This document shows, piece by piece, positions 33,725 through 42,931 of a stretch of 64,000 bases of DNA (position 1 is the stretch's first letter; each line of letters starts with the position of its first letter). Origin of the DNA: Streptomyces albireticuli (GTDB taxonomy: Bacteria > Actinomycetota > Actinomycetes > Streptomycetales > Streptomycetaceae); the NCBI RefSeq assembly GCF_021228125.1, contig NZ_JAJQQS010000009.1, forward strand, positions 124,001 through 188,000, given 5' to 3'. The notes below the pieces were generated by a model. The model was not told where the DNA came from. It worked only from the letters and a program-made list of their open reading frames with translations, and did not search any database. Made by a program: the position numbers and the translations under genes.

Positions 33725-35650
33725 ATGTCACAGCCGCCCCAGCCGCCCAACCAGCCGCCGGGGGTTCCGCCGGCGCAGCCGGGCGGAGGCTTCGGCGCGC
33801 CGAACCCCTCGTACGGCTACCCGCACCAGCAGCCGACCCAGGTGGCACCTCAGGTGCCGGCGCAGCCGTCCCAGGTGCCCCCGCCTCCGCCGGGAGCCCC
33901 GCAGACGCCGCCCCCGCCCCCGGGTGCCCCTCAGGCACCGCAGACGCCGCCGCCCCCGCCGGGCACGCCACCGCAGGCCCCGCCCGCGGCGCCGCCGGGC
34001 GGCTACGGCTACCCCGGCCCCGGCCAGGCCCCGCAGCCCGGTGGTTACGGCTACCCCGGCCAGGCGCCCCAGCCCGGCGGTTACGGCTACCCCGGCGGGC
34101 CCGGTCAGCCCGGCCAGGGCTTCGGCGCGCCCACGCAGCCGCAGTTCGGCGCCTTCCCGCAGCAGCCCGGCCCCTACGGCGCCCCCGGTGGGCCCGGCGG
34201 CCCCGGCTCCGGCGGCGGCGCCAAGAAGCGCATGGCCGTCATCGTCAGCGCCGCCGTGGCGCTCGTCCTCCTCGTCGGCGGCGGCGTCTGGTTCGCCGTG
34301 TCGGGTGACGACAAGGAGGAGCAGGCCAAGGGCGGCGAGGGCACCAGCCAGGGCACCGGCGGCAAGCAGGGCGGCGGCGAGCAGGGCGGCACCAAGGGCG
34401 ACAAGCCCAAGACCGTCGACGGCAAGCTGCTCTTCGAGGTCGAGCAGGAGAAGGTCGACGACCTCGTCAGCGCCAAGGGCATGTGGGTCGGCGACCAGGC
34501 CGTCGCCAAGGTCGACGTCTACAAGATCGTCGGCTACGGCCTGAGCGGCGGCAAGAAGTGGGAGCTCCCGCTCGACGGCGCCGTCTGCTGGGCCAACCCG
34601 AAGCCGACCGACGACGGCAAGGCCGTCGTCCTCGTCAGCGACGGCAAGCCCAGCTCGGAGAAGAAGTACGGCGGCCCCTGCACCCAGGTCATCGCCTTCG
34701 ACGTGAACAAGGGCACCAAGCTCTGGCAGAAGTCCGCCAAGGCCGGTGACCGGGACGTCACGTTCGACGAGGTCACCATCGGCGCCGGCACCGTCGCGGC
34801 CGGCGGCACCAGCGGCGGCGCCGCCTGGAGCCTCGACGGCGGCCAGGAGCTGTGGAAGCCCAAGGAGGACAGCTCCAACTGCAAGGACGCCGGTTACGCG
34901 GGCGGCGGCAAGCTCGTCGCCGTGCGCCGCTGCGGCGACTACGAGCGCCCGCAGGTCTCCGTGCAGACGCTCGACCCCAAGTCCGGCGCGGTCAAGTCCA
35001 CCTACAAGGTGCCGACCGGCCTGAACTACCCGCACATCGCCTCCACGGACCCGCTGGTCGTCGCGGTCTCCGCGGGCGACACCACGGGCAACGGCGCCTC
35101 GGACTTCCTCGTCGTCGACGACAGCGGCAAGGACGGCACGCTCCGCAGCAAGATCTCAACGGCCGGCAAGTACGAGCCGAAGTGCCCCGCCACCGAGGTC
35201 GAGGGCTGCTCCAAGCTGGCCGTCACCAAGGACACGCTGTACCTGCCGACGGAGGAGCACCCCTCCGGCAACAGCAGCCAGCCCGGCCGCATCAACGAGA
35301 TCGTCGCCTTCGACCTGGCCACCGGCCAGACCAAGGGCAAGACGGACGGCACCGCCGGCACCGAGATGATCCCGCTCGGCGTCGACAAGGACGGCTACCC
35401 GATCGCCTACCGCAACGCGACCTTCCGGTGGGGCGGCCAGGTGCTGCGCATCGACCCCAAGACGTTCAAGGCCGATGTCCTCCTGAAGAACGCCGACGAC
35501 ACGGCCCGCGCCGAGAACGAGCTCTCGCCCAACTACCAGCAGGGCGTCTACGCCCAGGGCCGGCTCTTCCTGGGCACGAACTACATCCGTAAGGTCACCG
35601 TCGCCGGTCTGGGCAAGCAGTACACCCTCCAGATCTACGGCGGGAGCTGA
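33725..35650 (+). CDS. Membrane-anchored PQQ/YVTN-type beta-propeller protein with Pro/Gly/Tyr-rich cytoplasmic tail
   Basis: This 641-residue protein has about 165 low-complexity N-terminal residues (PPPPPGAPQ and GGYGYPGQAPQP repeats), one TM helix (about 173-195) and a Gly/Gln/Lys linker. An extracytoplasmic domain from about 235 contains repeated W/LWQKS, AAGGTSGGAAWSLDGGQELW and VVDDSGKDGTLR-type blades of a PQQ-like propeller. Such Streptomyces proteins often carry a propeller sensor on a disordered tail, sometimes linked with Ser/Thr kinases; no kinase domain is present here. ATG 33725 has GAGGAAAG upstream. Function is unknown. A strong hairpin follows. Confidence 0.85.
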   Translation: MSQPPQPPNQPPGVPPAQPGGGFGAPNPSYGYPHQQPTQVAPQVPAQPSQVPPPPPGAPQTPPPPPGAPQAPQTPPPPPGTPPQAPPAAPPGGYGYPGPGQAPQPGGYGYPGQAPQPGGYGYPGGPGQPGQGFGAPTQPQFGAFPQQPGPYGAPGGPGGPGSGGGAKKRMAVIVSAAVALVLLVGGGVWFAVSGDDKEEQAKGGEGTSQGTGGKQGGGEQGGTKGDKPKTVDGKLLFEVEQEKVDDLVSAKGMWVGDQAVAKVDVYKIVGYGLSGGKKWELPLDGAVCWANPKPTDDGKAVVLVSDGKPSSEKKYGGPCTQVIAFDVNKGTKLWQKSAKAGDRDVTFDEVTIGAGTVAAGGTSGGAAWSLDGGQELWKPKEDSSNCKDAGYAGGGKLVAVRRCGDYERPQVSVQTLDPKSGAVKSTYKVPTGLNYPHIASTDPLVVAVSAGDTTGNGASDFLVVDDSGKDGTLRSKISTAGKYEPKCPATEVEGCSKLAVTKDTLYLPTEEHPSGNSSQPGRINEIVAFDLATGQTKGKTDGTAGTEMIPLGVDKDGYPIAYRNATFRWGGQVLRIDPKTFKADVLLKNADDTARAENELSPNYQQGVYAQGRLFLGTNYIRKVTVAGLGKQYTLQIYGGS

Positions 35651-35663
35651 CGCCCTAGGTTGA

Positions 35664-35687
35664 CGCGCGGGCCTCCGGGCCCGCGCG
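35664..35687 (+). terminator. Hairpin terminator after the propeller gene
   Basis: CGCGCGGGCC (35664-35673) and GGCCCGCGCG (35678-35687) form a perfect 10-bp stem with a TCCG loop 13 bp after the stop codon. Confidence 0.8.
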
Positions 35688-35937
35688 CCGCGTTGACGCG
35701 GTTGCCGTTTCCGACCGGTTGCCGCTCGATGCGGACCATGAAAGTCCGTATCCCTGCCCGCCACGCCTTCGTGCCTGAACGATCCGTTTCAGTCTCGAAG
35801 TACACGTGATTGGCAGGGATTTCGGCATTCCGGGGGACTTCTCACCGGTAAGGGGCGCGCGACGTCGAACAAGCGTGTAGCTTCCGGGGGCAAGAGGGGC
35901 CGAGGAGAGACGTACGCGGGCGACAGGGGGCAAGCGC

Positions 35938-36654
35938 ATGGGCGTGCGGCTCATGGTGGTCGACGACCACCGTCTGCTGGCCGAGGCGCTCGCCTCGGCG
36001 TTGAAGCTGCGCGGGCACCGTGTGCTGGCCGCCGCCGCGCCGAGCGCGGGAGCGGCCGACCTGGTGGTGAGCCGCGCTCCGGAAGTGTGCCTGCTGGGCA
36101 CCGCCACACCCGCCGAACCGGGGGCCTTCGACCCGGTCGTCCGGATCAAGCGGGAGCGGCCGCAGGTCGCCGTCGTGGTCCTCGGCCCGGTGCCGAGCCC
36201 GCTCGGCATCGCCGCGGCCTTCGCCGCCGGCGCCTCCGGCTACGTCCGCCACAACGAGCGCATCGAGGGCGTGGAGCGCGCCATGATGAAGGCCCGCGCC
36301 GGAGAGGCCGCGGTCGACCCCCAGCTGCTCCAGGGGGCCTTCACGGAGCTCCTCAACCCCGCCGCCCAGCCGGACGACGAGGGCGCCCGGCTGCTCCAGC
36401 TGCTGACGCCGCGCGAGGTCGAGGTGCTGGTGCGGGTCGCCGAGGGCGAGGACACGCGGCTCATCGCGGCCGGGATGGGAATAGCGCCCAGTACGGCGCG
36501 GACGCACGTCCAGCGGGTCCTGATGAAGCTCGGGGTCGGATCGAGGCTGGAGGCGGCGGCTCTCGCGGCGCGTACGGGGCTTTTGGACCGGGCGGCGGCG
36601 GGGGCGTCGGCTGTTCCCCCACCGAGGGGCCCTGCGGGCCCGGGGGCGCTGTAG
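35938..36654 (+). CDS. LuxR/NarL-type regulator with degenerate receiver domain
   Basis: This is a 238-residue protein. An N-terminal receiver-like domain (1-125) keeps the acidic pair D9-D10, but the phospho-acceptor Asp is replaced by Gly (CLLG54TATP), and the conserved Lys near beta-5 is Arg (GYVR104H). A C-terminal LuxR HTH (about 158-215) has LTPREVEVLVRVAEG, IAAGMGIAPSTARTHVQRVLMKLGV. Canonical phosphorylation is therefore unlikely; control could be by ligand or dimerisation, as in other atypical regulators. ATG 35938 has AGGGGG upstream. It lies just before galTEK, with palindromic copy D in between. A paralogue with an intact Asp lies after galK. Confidence 0.9.
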   Translation: MGVRLMVVDDHRLLAEALASALKLRGHRVLAAAAPSAGAADLVVSRAPEVCLLGTATPAEPGAFDPVVRIKRERPQVAVVVLGPVPSPLGIAAAFAAGASGYVRHNERIEGVERAMMKARAGEAAVDPQLLQGAFTELLNPAAQPDDEGARLLQLLTPREVEVLVRVAEGEDTRLIAAGMGIAPSTARTHVQRVLMKLGVGSRLEAAALAARTGLLDRAAAGASAVPPPRGPAGPGAL

Positions 36655-36708
36655 CCCTGGCCGGGGCCGGGTGACGGCTGCGCGGCCGAGGGTGCCCTGC
36701 GGGCGGCC

Positions 36709-36881
36709 TTTCCCCACCCCGCCCCTTCCCGAAACCGGGGGCTTCGCCCCCGGGCCCCCTTTCCGCGCTACCGCGCGGTGTCCTCAAGCGCCGGACGGGC
36801 TGGAAAATCCAGCCCGTCCGGCGCTTGAGGACCGGGGTCCGGGGCGGAGCCCCGGTTCGGGAAGGGGCGGGGCTGGGGAAC
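36709..36881. repeat. Dispersed palindromic element, copy D (between LuxR gene and galT)
   Basis: The inner arms 36781-36804 and 36808-36831 are 24 bp, perfectly complementary, with an AAA loop. The outer arms (about 36709-36740 and 36851-36881, CCCCGCCCCTTCCCGAA against its complement) pair with a few mismatches. The CCCCGCGCAGCGG tail follows at 36884-36896. Confidence 0.92.
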
Positions 36882-36970
36882 AAGCCCCGCGCAGCGGCCC
36901 ACCCACCCACCCGCCACCCCACGGCGGCCCCTCCGGTTAAGGGACGGCACCCCGAGGGGAAGAGCCCCCC

Positions 36971-38020
36971 GTGAAAAAGACGGCGATCACCCTCGCGGAC
37001 AGCCGCACTCTCCGCTACTACGACCTCCGCGACGACATCCCGCACGACACCCTCGACCGGCGCCCCCTCCGCCCCGACCCCACCACCCCCGAGATCCGCC
37101 ACGACCCCTTACTCGGCGACGACGTCGTCATCGCCGCGCACCGCCAGACCCGCACCCACCACCCGCCCTCCGACGCCTGCCCCCTGTGCCCCACCCGGCC
37201 CGGCGCCGCCCCGACCGAGGTCCCGGCCCCCGACTACGACGTCGTCGTCCTCGACAACCGCTTCCCCTCCCTCGCGGGCGACCTCGGCCGCTGCGAGGTC
37301 GTCTGCTTCACCCCCGACCACGACGCCTCCTTCGCCGACCTCGGCCCCGAGCACGCGGCCCTCGTCCTGGAGGCGTGGACGGACCGCACCGCGGAGCTCT
37401 CCGCGCTCCCCACCGTCGAGCAGGTCTACTGCTTCGAGAACCGCGGCGCGGAGATCGGCGTCACCCTCGACCACCCGCACGGCCAGATCTACGCCTACCC
37501 CTTCGTCACCCCGCGCACCGAGCGCGTCCTCGCCAACGCCGCCGCCCACCACCGGCGCACCGGCGGCCGGAACCTCTTCGACGACACCCTCGCCGCCGAG
37601 CTCGCCGACGGCCGCCGCACCGTCCTCGACGGCGCGCACTGGACCGCCCACGTCCCTTACGCCGCCCGCTGGCCCTACGAGGTCCACCTCCACCCCCGGC
37701 GCCGCGTCCCCGACCTGACGGCCCTCGACGACGCGGCCCGCGCGGAGCTCCCCGGCGTCCTGCTGGAGCTGCTGCGCCGCTTCGACCGGATCTTCGGCCC
37801 CGGGCAGCCGCCCACCCCGTACATCTCCGCCTGGCACCAAGCGCCCGCCCGGCATCCCCTCAGGAGTGAATTCGCCCTGCATCTGGAGCTCTTCACCATC
37901 CGCAGGGCTCCCGGAAAGCTGAAGTTCCTCGCCGGTTCCGAATCCGGCATGAGTGTGTTCATCAACGATGTGCCGCCCGAGGCCGCGGCCCGGCGACTGC
38001 GAGAGGTAGCGAGCACGTGA
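36971..38020 (+). CDS. galT: Galactose-1-phosphate uridylyltransferase GalT
   Basis: This 349-residue Leloir-pathway enzyme exchanges UMP between UDP-glucose and galactose-1-phosphate. Visible features are a CPLCP zinc-type knuckle (about residues 58-62), NRFPSL, and the active-site H168-P-H170 in [14 protein letters not shown] 36971 has GAGGGG upstream (36953-36958), and [12 protein letters not shown] gives a family-like start. Its TGA overlaps the galE GTG by 4 bp. It is the first gene of the galTEK operon. Confidence 0.96.
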   Translation: MKKTAITLADSRTLRYYDLRDDIPHDTLDRRPLRPDPTTPEIRHDPLLGDDVVIAAHRQTRTHHPPSDACPLCPTRPGAAPTEVPAPDYDVVVLDNRFPSLAGDLGRCEVVCFTPDHDASFADLGPEHAALVLEAWTDRTAELSALPTVEQVYCFENRGAEIGVTLDHPHGQIYAYPFVTPRTERVLANAAAHHRRTGGRNLFDDTLAAELADGRRTVLDGAHWTAHVPYAARWPYEVHLHPRRRVPDLTALDDAARAELPGVLLELLRRFDRIFGPGQPPTPYISAWHQAPARHPLRSEFALHLELFTIRRAPGKLKFLAGSESGMSVFINDVPPEAAARRLREVAST

Positions 38021-38997
38021 ATCAGCGAACGAGCGGCAGCACTTACCTGGTCACGGGCGGGGCGGGCTACGTCGGCAGCGTCGTCGCCGCGCACCTGCTG
38101 GCCGCCGGGCACTCCGTCACCGTCCTCGACGACCTCTCCACCGGCCACCGGGCCGCCGTCCCCGACGGCGCCCGCTTCATCGAGGGCCGGGTCCAGGACG
38201 CGGGCCGCTGGCTGGACAGTTCGTACGACGCCGTCCTGCACTTCGCCGCCTTCTCCCAGGTCGGCCAGTCCGTCGCCGACCCCGAGCCGTACTGGCGCAA
38301 CAACGTCGGCGGGACCGCCGAGCTCCTCGCCGCCATGCGCGACGCCGGCGTCCGCACCCTGGTCTTCTCCTCCACCGCCGCCGTCTACGGCGAACCCGAC
38401 ACCGTCCCGATCACCGAGGACGCCCCCACCCGTCCCACCAACCCCTACGGCGCCACCAAGCTCGCCGTCGACCACATGATCAGCGGCGAGTGCGCGGCCC
38501 ACGGCCTCGCCGCCGTCTCCCTGCGCTACTTCAACGTCGCGGGCGCGTACGGGCGTCACGGCGAGCGGCACGCCCCCGAGACCCATCTGATCCCGCTCGT
38601 CCTCCAGGTCGCCCTGGGCGGCCGCGCGGCGATCTCCGTCTACGGCGACGACTACCCCACCCCCGACGGCACCTGCGTGCGCGATTACATCCATGTCGCC
38701 GACCTCGCCGAGGCCCACCTGCGCGCCCTGTCCGCCGCCCGCGACGGCGAGCACCTCGTCTGCAACCTGGGCAACGGCAACGGCTTCTCCGTCCACGAGG
38801 TCGTCGAGGCCGCCCGCAAGGTGACCGGGCACCCGATCCCCCAGCTCGCGGCCGGGCGCAGGCCCGGCGACCCGGCCGTCCTCGTCGCCTCCGCCGAGCG
38901 CGCCGCGGAGACCCTCGGCTGGCGCCCCGCCCGCCCCGACCTGGCCGGGATCATCGCCGACGCCTGGGAGTTCGCCCGCCGGACGGCCGTCGAATGA
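38017..38997 (+). CDS. galE: UDP-glucose 4-epimerase GalE
   Basis: This 326-residue extended SDR interconverts UDP-galactose and UDP-glucose. It shows TGGAGYVG at the N-terminus for NAD+, a catalytic Ser/Thr in [10 protein letters not shown] (about 119-128), YGATK (about 144-148) and [11 protein letters not shown] 38017 overlaps the galT stop, and its TGA overlaps the galK ATG, so all three genes are translationally coupled. Confidence 0.96.
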   Translation: MNQRTSGSTYLVTGGAGYVGSVVAAHLLAAGHSVTVLDDLSTGHRAAVPDGARFIEGRVQDAGRWLDSSYDAVLHFAAFSQVGQSVADPEPYWRNNVGGTAELLAAMRDAGVRTLVFSSTAAVYGEPDTVPITEDAPTRPTNPYGATKLAVDHMISGECAAHGLAAVSLRYFNVAGAYGRHGERHAPETHLIPLVLQVALGGRAAISVYGDDYPTPDGTCVRDYIHVADLAEAHLRALSAARDGEHLVCNLGNGNGFSVHEVVEAARKVTGHPIPQLAAGRRPGDPAVLVASAERAAETLGWRPARPDLAGIIADAWEFARRTAVE

Positions 38998-40166
38998 CCG
39001 CCGGCGACACGGCCGCGGCCGACGCCTCCGCGGCCGCCTTCGAGCGGGCCTTCGGCCACGCCCCGGACGGCGTCTGGGCGGCGCCCGGGCGCGTCAACCT
39101 GATCGGCGAGTACACCGACGTCAACGAGGGGCTCGTGCTGCCCTTCGCGCTGCCGCGCACGGTCCGGGCGGCCGCCTCGCCGCGCGCCGACGGACGGCTG
39201 CGGCTGTGCCTGGGCGACGGCCCGGCGGCCGACCGCGCGGAGCTCTCCGCGGCGGACCTGGCGCCCGGCCGCGTCCGGGGCTGGGCGTGCTACCCGGCAG
39301 GCGTCCTCTGGGCGCTGCGGGCGGCCGGACACCCCGCCACGGGCGCGGACGTCCACCTGGACGGCGATGTCCCGCGCGGCGCCGGGCTGTCGTCCTCCGC
39401 CGCCATGGAGTGCGCCGTCGCCCTCGCGCTCGACGGCGTCGGCGGACTCGGGCTGTCCCGGGCGGAGATCGCCGCGCTCTGCCGCCGGGCGGAGAACGAG
39501 TTCGTCGGCGTCCCCTGCGGGATCATGGACCAGACCGCCTCCGCCCGCTGCGTCGCGGGCCACGCCCTGTACCTCGACACCCGCGACCTCACCCACCGGC
39601 ACGTACCGCTCGACCCGGCCGCCGCCGGGCTGTCCCTGCTGGTGGTGGACACCCGCGTGCGGCACGCCCTCGCGGACGGCGCGTACGCGGACCGGTGCGC
39701 CGGTTGCGAGGCAGGAGCTCGCGCGCTGGGCGTGCGCTCTCTGCGGGACATCCCTTCCGAGGGGCTGGAACCGGCCCTCGGAAGGGTGCGGGATCCGGCC
39801 GTACGAGCGTTGGTGCGCCATGTCGTCACCGAGAACGACCGGGTGCGGCAGGTTGTCGATCATCTGGAGGCCGGTCGTGTCACCGCCGTCGGGCCGGTGC
39901 TGACGGCCGGGCACGCGTCGCTCCGCGACGACTTCGCGGTCTCCTGCCCGGAGCTGGATCTGGCCGTCGCAGTCGCGAACGGCGCGGGCGCGCTGGGCGC
40001 CCGGATGACCGGTGGCGGCTTCGGTGGTTCGGCCGTGGCGCTGGTGGAATCGGGCGCCGAGACGGCCGTAGCGGAGGCCGCCGGCCGGGCGTTCGCGGCG
40101 GCGGGGCACCGTGCGCCACGGGTGTTTCCGGCTGTCGCGGGGGAGGGCGCCCGGCGGCTCCGCTAG
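38994..40166 (+). CDS. galK: Galactokinase GalK
   Basis: This 390-residue GHMP kinase phosphorylates galactose at C1. It shows the galactokinase signature [21 protein letters not shown] (about residues 29-49), the ATP loop [20 protein letters not shown] (about 124-143), GIMDQTAS with a catalytic Asp, and the C-terminal [18 protein letters not shown] 38994 is part of an ATGA overlap with galE. In Streptomyces the galTEK operon is known to have one galactose-inducible and one constitutive promoter; I cannot place them here. Confidence 0.96.
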   Translation: MTAGDTAAADASAAAFERAFGHAPDGVWAAPGRVNLIGEYTDVNEGLVLPFALPRTVRAAASPRADGRLRLCLGDGPAADRAELSAADLAPGRVRGWACYPAGVLWALRAAGHPATGADVHLDGDVPRGAGLSSSAAMECAVALALDGVGGLGLSRAEIAALCRRAENEFVGVPCGIMDQTASARCVAGHALYLDTRDLTHRHVPLDPAAAGLSLLVVDTRVRHALADGAYADRCAGCEAGARALGVRSLRDIPSEGLEPALGRVRDPAVRALVRHVVTENDRVRQVVDHLEAGRVTAVGPVLTAGHASLRDDFAVSCPELDLAVAVANGAGALGARMTGGGFGGSAVALVESGAETAVAEAAGRAFAAAGHRAPRVFPAVAGEGARRLR

Positions 40167-40600
40167 TCCTCGGCCGGCCCCCGCGCGGCCCTGGCCGGCC
40201 GCCGTCCGGCCTCGCGCGGCCCGGTTCCGGCCCCACGCCGGGCGGCACCGGACGGGGCCGGCCCGGCTCGTCACGGCCCCGGCCCGTACCCTCCCGGACC
40301 GGTCAAGTCGGACCGCTCATGGCCGACATCACGTCGTTCCATGTCGTTCACTGCCCCAATACTGAACATAAAGCTCACCATCAACAGGCGGGTCAAGCAG
40401 TTTTGCCAATCGGCTTCCGACACCGGACCCCGGCCGTACGCTGATGCACAGCGTCGGTGGGGGCCGACGCTGATCAGGGGGCGAGACAGTCAGGTACGAC
40501 GCCCGGGGCGGGGCGGTCTGTCAGGGCACGGCGGCGGCCGTGCGCGCAATGGCGGCCCCGCGACCGGGCGCCGTACCCGCACTGGCCGTTCTCCCGGGAT
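40167..40600. other. 434-bp intergenic region after galK
   Basis: The first 140 bp are GC-rich with GGCCGG-type palindromic words that may terminate galK. From 40340 to 40430 the sequence becomes relatively A+T-rich (AATACTGAACATAAAGCTC, then TCAAGCAGTTTTGCC), which looks like a promoter zone for the LuxR gene. A perfect 9-bp hairpin follows at 40449-40472. No gene is seen. Confidence 0.6.
40449..40472 (+). promoter_or_regulatory. Hairpin in the leader of the second LuxR gene
   Basis: CAGCGTCGG (40449-40457) and CCGACGCTG (40464-40472) are perfect 9-bp arms with a 6-nt loop, about 130 bp upstream of the LuxR gene start. It could be an operator, or an mRNA leader structure. Confidence 0.5.
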
Positions 40601-41389
40601 ATGGGGGTGGCTGTGGCACGTATTCGGGTACTGGTGGTCGACGATCACCGCATCTTCGCCGAGTCGCTCGCCGCCGCCCTTGCGGCCGAGCCGGACGTGG
40701 ACGTCTCGGCGGCCGGCAGCGGGCCGGCGGCGCTGCGCGCGCTGGAGCGGGCGGCGGGCGAGGGGCGCCGTTTCGACGTGCTCCTCGTCGACGCCGACCT
40801 GGGCACGGTGGCTCCGGACGTGGTGCCGGGGCAGCTCCGCGGCCAGGACGGCCCGGGGCAGGGCGAGGGCGTCGTCGACGGCATCTCGCTGGTGGCGGGG
40901 GTCCGCAGCGGCCAGCCCGCCGTGCGGACGGTGGTCCTCGCCGAGCGCGACGACCCCAGACGAGCCGCCGCGGCGCTCCAGGCGGGCGCCGGCGGCTGGG
41001 TGGCCAAGGACTGCTCGCTCTCCAGGCTGCTGGCCGTCATCCGGGGCGTCCTGCGCGACGAGACGCATCTGCCGCCCGCGCTGCTCACGGGCGTGCTGCG
41101 GGAGCTCACGGCGGCCCGTAAGCACCGCACCGAGAGCGAGCGGCTGGTGGAGTCGCTGACGCCGCGCGAGCGCGAGGTGCTGCGCTGCATGGTGGCCGGG
41201 CTGGGCCGCAAGGCCGTGGCCGAGCGGCTCTATCTCTCCCCGCACACCGTCCGCACACACATGCAGAACGTGCTGGGCAAGCTCGGGGTGCACTCCACGC
41301 TCGCGGCGGTGGCCCTGGCCCGGCGGGCCGGGGTGGGGCCGGTGGACCTAGCCGGGAATGTTGTCGAACGGGGCGGTCAACTGGCGTAG
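40601..41389 (+). CDS. NarL/LuxR-type response regulator
   Basis: This is about a 262-residue protein. The receiver domain has VVDDHRIFAESLAAALA at the start, the phospho-acceptor Asp in FDVLLVDADLG (about residue 63), a long insertion rich in Gly/Gln (about 68-95), and the conserved Lys in GWVAKDCS. The LuxR HTH (about 185-245) has LTPREREVLRCMVAG and LYLSPHTVRTHMQNVLGKLGVHS. No histidine kinase is adjacent, so it is an orphan. The start is ambiguous: ATG 40601, GTG 40607 and GTG 40613 are all in frame, and a GGGGG at 40603-40607 would favour 40613. Its last 42 bp overlap the 3' end of the convergent MarR gene. Confidence 0.88.
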   Translation: MGVAVARIRVLVVDDHRIFAESLAAALAAEPDVDVSAAGSGPAALRALERAAGEGRRFDVLLVDADLGTVAPDVVPGQLRGQDGPGQGEGVVDGISLVAGVRSGQPAVRTVVLAERDDPRRAAAALQAGAGGWVAKDCSLSRLLAVIRGVLRDETHLPPALLTGVLRELTAARKHRTESERLVESLTPREREVLRCMVAGLGRKAVAERLYLSPHTVRTHMQNVLGKLGVHSTLAAVALARRAGVGPVDLAGNVVERGGQLA

Positions 41390-41845
41390 CAGTCCGGCCA
41401 GTTCGCCACGCTGGGCGTGGGAGAGCTCGCCGAGGATCGCGCGCTCCTGCGCGAGCAGCCCGGCCAGTGCCTCGTCCGCGCGGTCCCGGCCCTCGGCGGT
41501 GAGCCGTACCAGCACGCCCCGCCGGTCGGTGGGGTCGGGCAGTCGCTCGACGAGGCCCTTCTTGGCGAGCCGGTCGATGCGGTTCGTCATGGTGCCCGAG
41601 GTGACCAGGGTCTGGGTAAGGAGCTGCCCGGGGGAGAGCTGGTAGGGCGCTCCGGCCCGGCGCAGCGAGGTCAGGACGTCGAACTCCCAGGGCTCGAGCT
41701 GGTGCTCGGCGAAGGCGAGGCGCCGGGCCCGGTCGAGGTGGCGGGCGAGTCTGCTGACACGGCTGAGCACCTCGAGTGGTTCCACATCGAGGTCCGGGCG
41801 CTCGCGACGCCATGCTGCGACAAGCCGATCGACCTCGTCCTCCAT
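41348..41845 (-). CDS. tamR: MarR-family regulator, TamR-like
   Basis: This is a 165-residue MarR protein with a wHTH at about residues 60-125 (LSPGQLLTQTLVTSGTMTNRIDRLAKKGLVERLPDPTDRRG), including the DxRG wing. It is divergent from a trans-aconitate methyltransferase-like gene, with an 18-bp palindrome between, the same layout as tamR/tam of S. coelicolor, where TamR binds citrate-type ligands and derepresses under oxidative stress. On the minus strand TACACT lies exactly 7 nt before ATG 41845, so its mRNA is probably leaderless. Its 3' end overlaps the LuxR gene by 42 bp. Confidence 0.88.
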   Translation of the reverse strand: MEDEVDRLVAAWRRERPDLDVEPLEVLSRVSRLARHLDRARRLAFAEHQLEPWEFDVLTSLRRAGAPYQLSPGQLLTQTLVTSGTMTNRIDRLAKKGLVERLPDPTDRRGVLVRLTAEGRDRADEALAGLLAQERAILGELSHAQRGELAGLLRQLTAPFDNIPG

Positions 41846-41878
41846 GGCGATCAGTGTAGAGGGTCTGTCGACATGAAG

Positions 41879-41896
41879 TCTCTTGACGTCAAGAGA
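41879..41896. promoter_or_regulatory. Perfect 18-bp palindrome, probable TamR operator
   Basis: TCTCTTGACGTCAAGAGA is fully symmetric. It contains a TTGACG that could be the -35 of tam, and lies about 34 bp upstream of the tamR start, so binding would block both divergent promoters. Confidence 0.8.
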
Positions 41897-41988
41897 TTGG
41901 CGGAGTCATGCTGGAACGGAAGCGTACGGAATGTTCACGTCCGTCGTATTCGGCGCGCCCCTGCCCACCCGCGAGGAGGCCCATCCCC

Positions 41989-42804
41989 ATGCGCACCGCC
42001 GCCACCTGGGACCCCCGGCAGTACCTCCGCCACTCCGGCCACCGTGCCCGCCCCTTCCACGACCTGCTCGCCCGGATCCCCGACCCGGCGCCCCGCCCCG
42101 GCGGACCGCGCGTCGTCGACCTCGGCTGCGGCTCCGGCAACGTCACCGCGCTCCTCGCCGCGCGCTGGCCCACGGCCCACGTCACCGGTCTCGACAGCTC
42201 CCCCGAGATGCTCGCCGAGGCCGCCGCTCACGCCGGCCCCACCCCGGGCGGCGGCCGGCTCGACTTCGCCCGCGCCGACCTCACCGACTGGACGCCCGCC
42301 GAACCCCTGGACCTGATCGTCTCCAGCGCCACCCTTCAGCGGGTGCCCGGCCACGCCGGGTCCTTCCCCGCCTGGACGGCCGCCCTCACCCCCGGCGGTA
42401 CCCTCGCCTTCACCGTCCCCGGGAACTTCCGGGCCCCCAGCCACACCCTGCTCCGGGAGCTGTGCGGGAGCGCGCGCTGGCGGGACCGGCTCGGCGGCCT
42501 GCACGGCACCGGGCACGTCCTGGAACCGGCCGACTACCTCGGCCGGCTCACGGCCCTCGGCCTCACGGTGGACGCCTGGGAGACCACCTACAGCCATCTG
42601 CTCACCGGCCCGGACCCCGTCCTCGACTGGACGAAGGGGACGGCCCTGCGGCCCGTCCTGACGGCTCTGTCCGGCGACCCCGGGGCGACCGAGGAATTCC
42701 TGGCGAGCTACGCGGAGCTGCTCCGCGGGGCCTACGCGGCGGGGCCGCACGGCACCGTCTTCCCCTTCCGGAGGGTCTTCGTGGTGGCGCGGCGGCCCGC
42801 CTGA
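41989..42804 (+). CDS. tam: Trans-aconitate 2-methyltransferase-like SAM methyltransferase
   Basis: This 271-residue class I methyltransferase has motif I VVDLGCGSGNVTALLA (about residues 38-53), VTGLDSSPEMLAEA (motif post-I), SSATLQRVPGH, and LTPGGTLAFTVPGNF. Tam methylates trans-aconitate, an inhibitor of aconitase formed from cis-aconitate, and so protects the citric-acid cycle. ATG 41989 has GAGGAGG (41973-41979). The identification rests on these motifs and on the divergent tamR-like gene with its palindrome. The gene is convergent with the TetR gene downstream. Confidence 0.87.
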   Translation: MRTAATWDPRQYLRHSGHRARPFHDLLARIPDPAPRPGGPRVVDLGCGSGNVTALLAARWPTAHVTGLDSSPEMLAEAAAHAGPTPGGGRLDFARADLTDWTPAEPLDLIVSSATLQRVPGHAGSFPAWTAALTPGGTLAFTVPGNFRAPSHTLLRELCGSARWRDRLGGLHGTGHVLEPADYLGRLTALGLTVDAWETTYSHLLTGPDPVLDWTKGTALRPVLTALSGDPGATEEFLASYAELLRGAYAAGPHGTVFPFRRVFVVARRPA

Positions 42805-42837
42805 GCGGGCTCGGGCGCATGCCGACTCGGGCGCGTA

Positions 42838-42900
42838 CCGGCCCGGGCTTGTGCCGGCCCGGGCTTGTGCCGGCCCGGGCGCCTACCGGCCCGGGCGGCG
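42838..42900. repeat. Four tandem 16-bp repeats between convergent genes
   Basis: CCGGCCCGGGCTTGTG occurs at 42838-42853 and 42854-42869, and as variants sharing CCGGCCCGGGC at 42870-42885 and 42886-42900. Each unit contains a self-complementary GGCCCGGGCC-like core, so the array probably ends transcription from both sides (tam and TetR). Confidence 0.85.
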
Positions 42901-42931
42901 CCCCGCCCGTGACCCCGGGGGTGGACCCCGG

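Noticed and set aside
36671-36940. 89-codon frame upstream of galT
   Set aside because: It lies entirely in palindromic copy D; the encoded peptide only reflects the repeat.
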